Positions 63,001 to 64,000 of a DNA stretch of 64,000 nt are shown piece by piece. The notes under the pieces were generated by a model. That model made no database searches. It worked only from the letters and a program-made list of their open reading frames with translations, and had not been told where the DNA came from. Each line of letters begins with the position of its first letter. Position 1 is the first letter of the stretch. The translations under genes and the position numbers were made by a program. The DNA is from Micropterus salmoides (lineage: Eukaryota; Chordata; Actinopteri; Centrarchiformes; Centrarchidae): contig NW_024044459.1 of assembly GCF_014851395.1 (NCBI RefSeq), forward strand, positions 5,867,100 through 5,931,099, written 5' to 3'.

Positions 63001-63097
63001 GCTGGACAAACCATCCTACAAAAGTCTGGTGACTCCCTCTGTGTGCGGGAACGGTTTTGTGGAGGAAGGAGAGCAGTGTGACTGTGGCACTGTGGAG
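54022..63097 (+). CDS. adam28: ADAM metalloprotease-disintegrin, ADAM28-like (5' part, 12 coding exons; continues past window)
   Basis: Twelve coding exons join in consistent phase to 421 codons. Order: signal peptide (residues 1 to about 19), prodomain with 'YEVVRPVRLHTVRKR' and 'KDYTETYY', cysteine switch 'VCGVTNTSW' (Cys165), reprolysin domain from about residue 195 with 'KYIELALVADN', zinc site HEMGHNLGMDHD (residues 332-343), Met-turn 'CIMAAAL' (Met357), and disintegrin start 'SVCGNGFVEEGEQCDCG' (402-418). All catalytic residues are present. Family members are type I membrane or secreted proteases that shed ectodomains and bind integrins. ADAM28 fits best ('SISTC-GLRGYF', 'GLAF...CS--SVGV-QDH', 'CIM--AL'); ADAM8 is close ('HEMGHNLGMDHD', 'FVE-GEQCDCG'). 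There is no RxxR furin site before the protease domain; the junction reads 'SRSRSRSG'. The rest of the gene lies to the right of the window. Confidence 0.88.
54080..55796 (+). other. adam28 intron 1
   Basis: GT-AG intron of 1.7 kb with no coding sequence or repeat I can name. In many genes the first intron carries regulatory sites, but nothing specific is visible here. Confidence 0.7.
55797..55885 (+). CDS. adam28: adam28 coding exon 2: prodomain
   Basis: Follows 'cctccacag'. Encodes ESHGHEFREAKDYEVVRPV and then 'RLHTVRKRHTE', the start of the ADAM prodomain. Phase 1 in, phase 0 out; donor GAG|GTACGT. Confidence 0.9.
56051..56127 (+). CDS. adam28: adam28 coding exon 3: prodomain
   Basis: Follows 'ttttccacag'. 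Encodes HLRPETIKYAMTVGGRDIEM and then 'RLEKN'. The donor is AA|GTAAGT, good despite the missing G at -1. Ends after two bases of a codon. Confidence 0.9.
56128..57596 (+). other. adam28 intron 3 with LINE tail fragments
   Basis: 1.47-kb intron. At 56222-56262 'aatttaattttattcatata' followed by 'acgcc', and at about 57150-57310 'gccaattcacaacacaaatt', 'gagccaacaatttccacatg' and 'gcaaaaacctcaagcagaac', are diverged copies of the L2/Rex1-like tail seen intact at 30103. An open frame on the minus strand at 56254-56490 has no clear domain. Confidence 0.6.
57597..57675 (+). CDS. adam28: adam28 coding exon 4: prodomain
   Basis: Follows 'catcatcag'. Encodes ELLTKDYTETYYQEDGTRL and then 'TTTPNDI'. 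The 'YTETYY' motif is shared by ADAM8/9/28-type prodomains. Donor ATC|GTAAGT. Confidence 0.92.
57897..57973 (+). CDS. adam28: adam28 coding exon 5: prodomain
   Basis: Follows 'tctttatcag'. Encodes DHCYYHGRIVNDSESSVSIS and then 'TCDGLR', one of the most conserved prodomain blocks of the family, with its paired cysteines. Donor AG|GTGAGC. Confidence 0.93.
58105..58245. repeat. SINE-like repeat in adam28 intron 5
   Basis: 'gagacccgggttcaattccc' resembles a polymerase III B box (GGTTCAATTCC), and 'tgtccctgagaaagacactt' plus 'aacccctagttgctccagag' follow, a combination I know from many fish genomes. It may be a tRNA-derived SINE or a LINE end; the A box is not clear. Confidence 0.5.
58338..58521 (+). 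CDS. adam28: adam28 coding exon 6: prodomain with cysteine switch
   Basis: Follows 'cttggtttag'. Encodes 'GYFRTSAQKYLIEPLSGGDE', then 'FTPAVCGVTNTSW', whose cysteine would coordinate the catalytic zinc in the latent enzyme, and ends 'TSRSRSRSG'. The serine/arginine run is not a furin RxxR motif, so processing may be autocatalytic as described for ADAM8 and ADAM28. Sequons NET, NFT and NTS are present. Confidence 0.9.
58720..58782 (+). CDS. adam28: adam28 coding exon 7: start of protease domain
   Basis: Follows 'gtcctccag'. Encodes 'SSIVQQQKYIELALVADNRA', the first beta strand of the reprolysin fold. Phase 0 at both ends; donor GCC|GTAAGA. Confidence 0.9.
58921..58992 (+). CDS. adam28: adam28 coding exon 8: protease domain
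   Basis: Follows 'tctgttacag'. Encodes 'YLKWNKDQTKLRNRIFEIVN' and then 'YVNM', the first helix of the protease domain. Donor ATG|GTGAGT. Confidence 0.9.
59203..59372 (+). CDS. adam28: adam28 coding exon 9: protease domain
   Basis: Follows 'attgcttacag'. Encodes 'AYKPLRTFIALVGLEVWSNG', a middle part with 'ANLDAFMKWRNSDL', and 'HDNAHLV'. The only donor that keeps the frame is AG|GTCTGA, which is weak; reading through reaches a stop within a few codons. Confidence 0.87.
59440..59800. repeat. Probable dispersed repeat in adam28 intron 9
   Basis: 'aggatcttttcctaaactca' followed by 'gccaggtagttttgttgcct', and 'tgacctaaac'-like blocks, resemble a frequent but unclassified fish repeat. The ends are not defined. 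Confidence 0.35.
60267..60348 (+). CDS. adam28: adam28 coding exon 10: protease domain
   Basis: Follows 'gtctttcag'. Encodes 'GIDFEGPTVGLAFIGTLCSD' and then 'HSVGVIQ', a strongly conserved block before the zinc helix. Donor CAG|GTAAGT; a 2.15-kb intron follows. Confidence 0.93.
60431..61275 (-). mobile_element. Candidate antisense solo LTR in adam28 intron 10
   Basis: Read on the minus strand, the segment starts TGTAGCGAGAGTGCTGC and ends TATATAGATTACA, so TG...CA with inverted TGTA/TACA tips. An AATAAA on that strand lies about 75 bases before the end (near 60505), the usual place for an LTR polyadenylation signal. No convincing target duplication is visible (AAATG against GCAGA), so the exact limits or the call itself may be wrong. 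Confidence 0.4.
61755..62165. repeat. Copy of the dispersed 'ttcatggtccccaga' repeat in adam28 intron 10
   Basis: Two tandem units are visible: 'gatattcatggtccccagaa' at 61825 and 'gacattcatggtccccagtg' at 61957, each followed by 'gactttggcaatcccctgac' or a related stretch. Same family as 39.3 kb. Confidence 0.7.
62499..62632 (+). CDS. adam28: adam28 coding exon 11: zinc-binding active site
   Basis: Follows 'cacctctcag'. Encodes 'DHNDRAIAVGATLAHEMGHN', continuing 'LGMDHDDSSGC', with all three zinc histidines and the catalytic glutamate of HExxHxxGxxHD at 62541-62576. 'CIMAAAL' with the Met-turn follows. The exon is the most clearly conserved part of the gene. Confidence 0.96.
62920..63097 (+). 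CDS. adam28: adam28 coding exon 12: end of protease and start of disintegrin domain
   Basis: Follows a T-rich tract and 'ttcctcag'. Encodes 'WNIPKTFSSCSTSNYERYL', a linker with 'SCLLDKPSYKSL', and 'SVCGNGFVEEGEQCDCGTVE'. Phase 0 at the end; donor GAG|GTAAAT. The next family exon should start with a 'CT--CC' disintegrin block, which I do not find before the window ends. Confidence 0.93.
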
Positions 63098-64000
63098 GTA
63101 AATGAACCAAACAAGCATTCGTCCAAGAATAATTTCACTTTGCAATATTCCACTGATTCCTCTGGAAGAAATGTATTCTCTATCTCCACCCTACTCTTTA
63201 GGTCAAGATGCTGAGGAGCAGCTCAGGGCCCAACATACATAATGAATTTTATTTATATAGCGCCAAATCACAACAGAACAGTCCTATTCAATAAGGACCA
63301 TATTAAAAATGGGGGGAACTGGTTTTGCAAAGCGTGATCAAATTTAGTCCGCTTGTATACAAATATGTTTCTAAAATATAATGTGATTTAAATACTTATG
63401 ACTGAACATAAGAGGATCCACATAGTTAGGGTTTCACTCTCTGGCAACAGACTTTTTGATTGAATGTGGTGGTGAGGCATTTTTCTCTTCACAAACATTT
63501 AATCTCCCTTAAGTTTTTCAGTAATTAAAACGCCTTGCTGCTGCCCCTCAATATTATTATGGTATAAAAAAAGGAGGCCATCTCTGTGCGTGCTCACGTC
63601 TGACAGAGGGTCTGCCTCTAGGTCATTGATTTAGCACCTTGTTTTCTGTGTCTGATCTTGACTCCACCAGTTCTTTTTTGCCCAGAGGTATGATGAGAAT
63701 GAGGCTGTTCGACATGCACCAGCACATGTATTTCTAGAACAAACGGAGTCTATCTTCTCAAAAGTAAACTGACCGTGAACAGATATGACATCTTAAACCC
63801 TTTTTTAAAGATTTGATTGATAGCATGCATTGGTCATCCCTTTAACTTTTCTTTTAGTGCACGGCACTTCAGTGTACGCTTTTATATTTTCTTGCAAGTT
63901 GCCCTATTTTGAAAAGACAAGACTGTGTTTTGTTGTGTAGAGGTATAAGGATAATAAAGTAGAATTGACTTGAATATTTACAGTGAACATCTGCAGTTTA
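63098..64000 (+). other. adam28 intron 12 (incomplete) with LINE tails
   Basis: Begins at the exon 12 donor. At 63241-63290 'ttttatttatatagcgccaa' followed by 'atcacaac' is another L2/Rex1-like tail. The last 150 bases end in an 'aggataataaagtagaattg' stretch typical of a LINE 3' end. No disintegrin exon is found. Confidence 0.6.

Noticed and set aside
63670..63720. ADAM exon 13 after 'tttttgcccag'
   Set aside because: The acceptor is fair, but the following codons do not give the cysteine-rich disintegrin block and the frame has no family resemblance.

Overview
The window reads as vertebrate nuclear DNA, almost certainly from a ray-finned (percomorph-like) fish. It is AT-rich and intron-rich, has no operons or ribosome binding sites, and carries interspersed repeat types I know from teleosts: L2/Rex1-like and RTE-like LINE tails, hAT and Tc1 miniature elements, Ty3/Gypsy solo LTRs, and a dispersed 'cctgacttttcc / tgctagcatgctaac' repeat. 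The two genes I recognise are both typical vertebrate genes.

Genes. (1) A single-exon, TATA-box gene on the minus strand at about 33.2-34.2 kb encodes a 100-residue protein that I recognise as TCIM (C8orf4/TC1), a small transcriptional and immune response regulator. (2) From 54.0 kb to the right edge, the plus strand carries the first twelve coding exons (421 codons, all phases consistent) of an ADAM metalloprotease: signal peptide, prodomain with cysteine switch, complete reprolysin zinc site and the start of the disintegrin domain. The best family match by eye is ADAM28, with ADAM8 the close alternative. The gene runs off the window. In human, TCIM and ADAM28 both lie on 8p, so the pairing agrees with conserved linkage.

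Layout. 1-12 kb: no gene, three non-autonomous hAT elements with 8-bp target duplications. 12-18 kb: a 5'-truncated RTE-like LINE with an 11-bp target duplication, a Tc1-type MITE, a pogo-like remnant that still encodes a psq helix-turn-helix, and a 1.56-kb TTAA-flanked element (copy A). 18-33 kb: no gene, with LINE 3' ends, dispersed repeats and microsatellites. 33-34 kb: tcim. 34-46 kb: no gene, a 452-bp solo LTR with a 5-bp duplication, and dispersed repeats. 46-51 kb: a nest of elements in which a minus-strand L2-like LINE is split by an inverted second copy (B) of the TTAA element and by a Gypsy fragment that joins gag directly to the integrase end. 51-52.3 kb: a probable Gypsy LTR split by an internally deleted Tc1 element. 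54-63 kb: the ADAM gene, whose introns hold further repeats including a candidate 845-bp antisense solo LTR.

The two genes do not form a pathway; they are neighbours in a gene-poor, transposon-rich region. I found no CRISPR array, rRNA, tRNA or unknown multi-gene system. The most notable structures are the nested and inverted mobile elements and their preserved target-site duplications. All calls come from reading the sequence; nothing was checked against a database.
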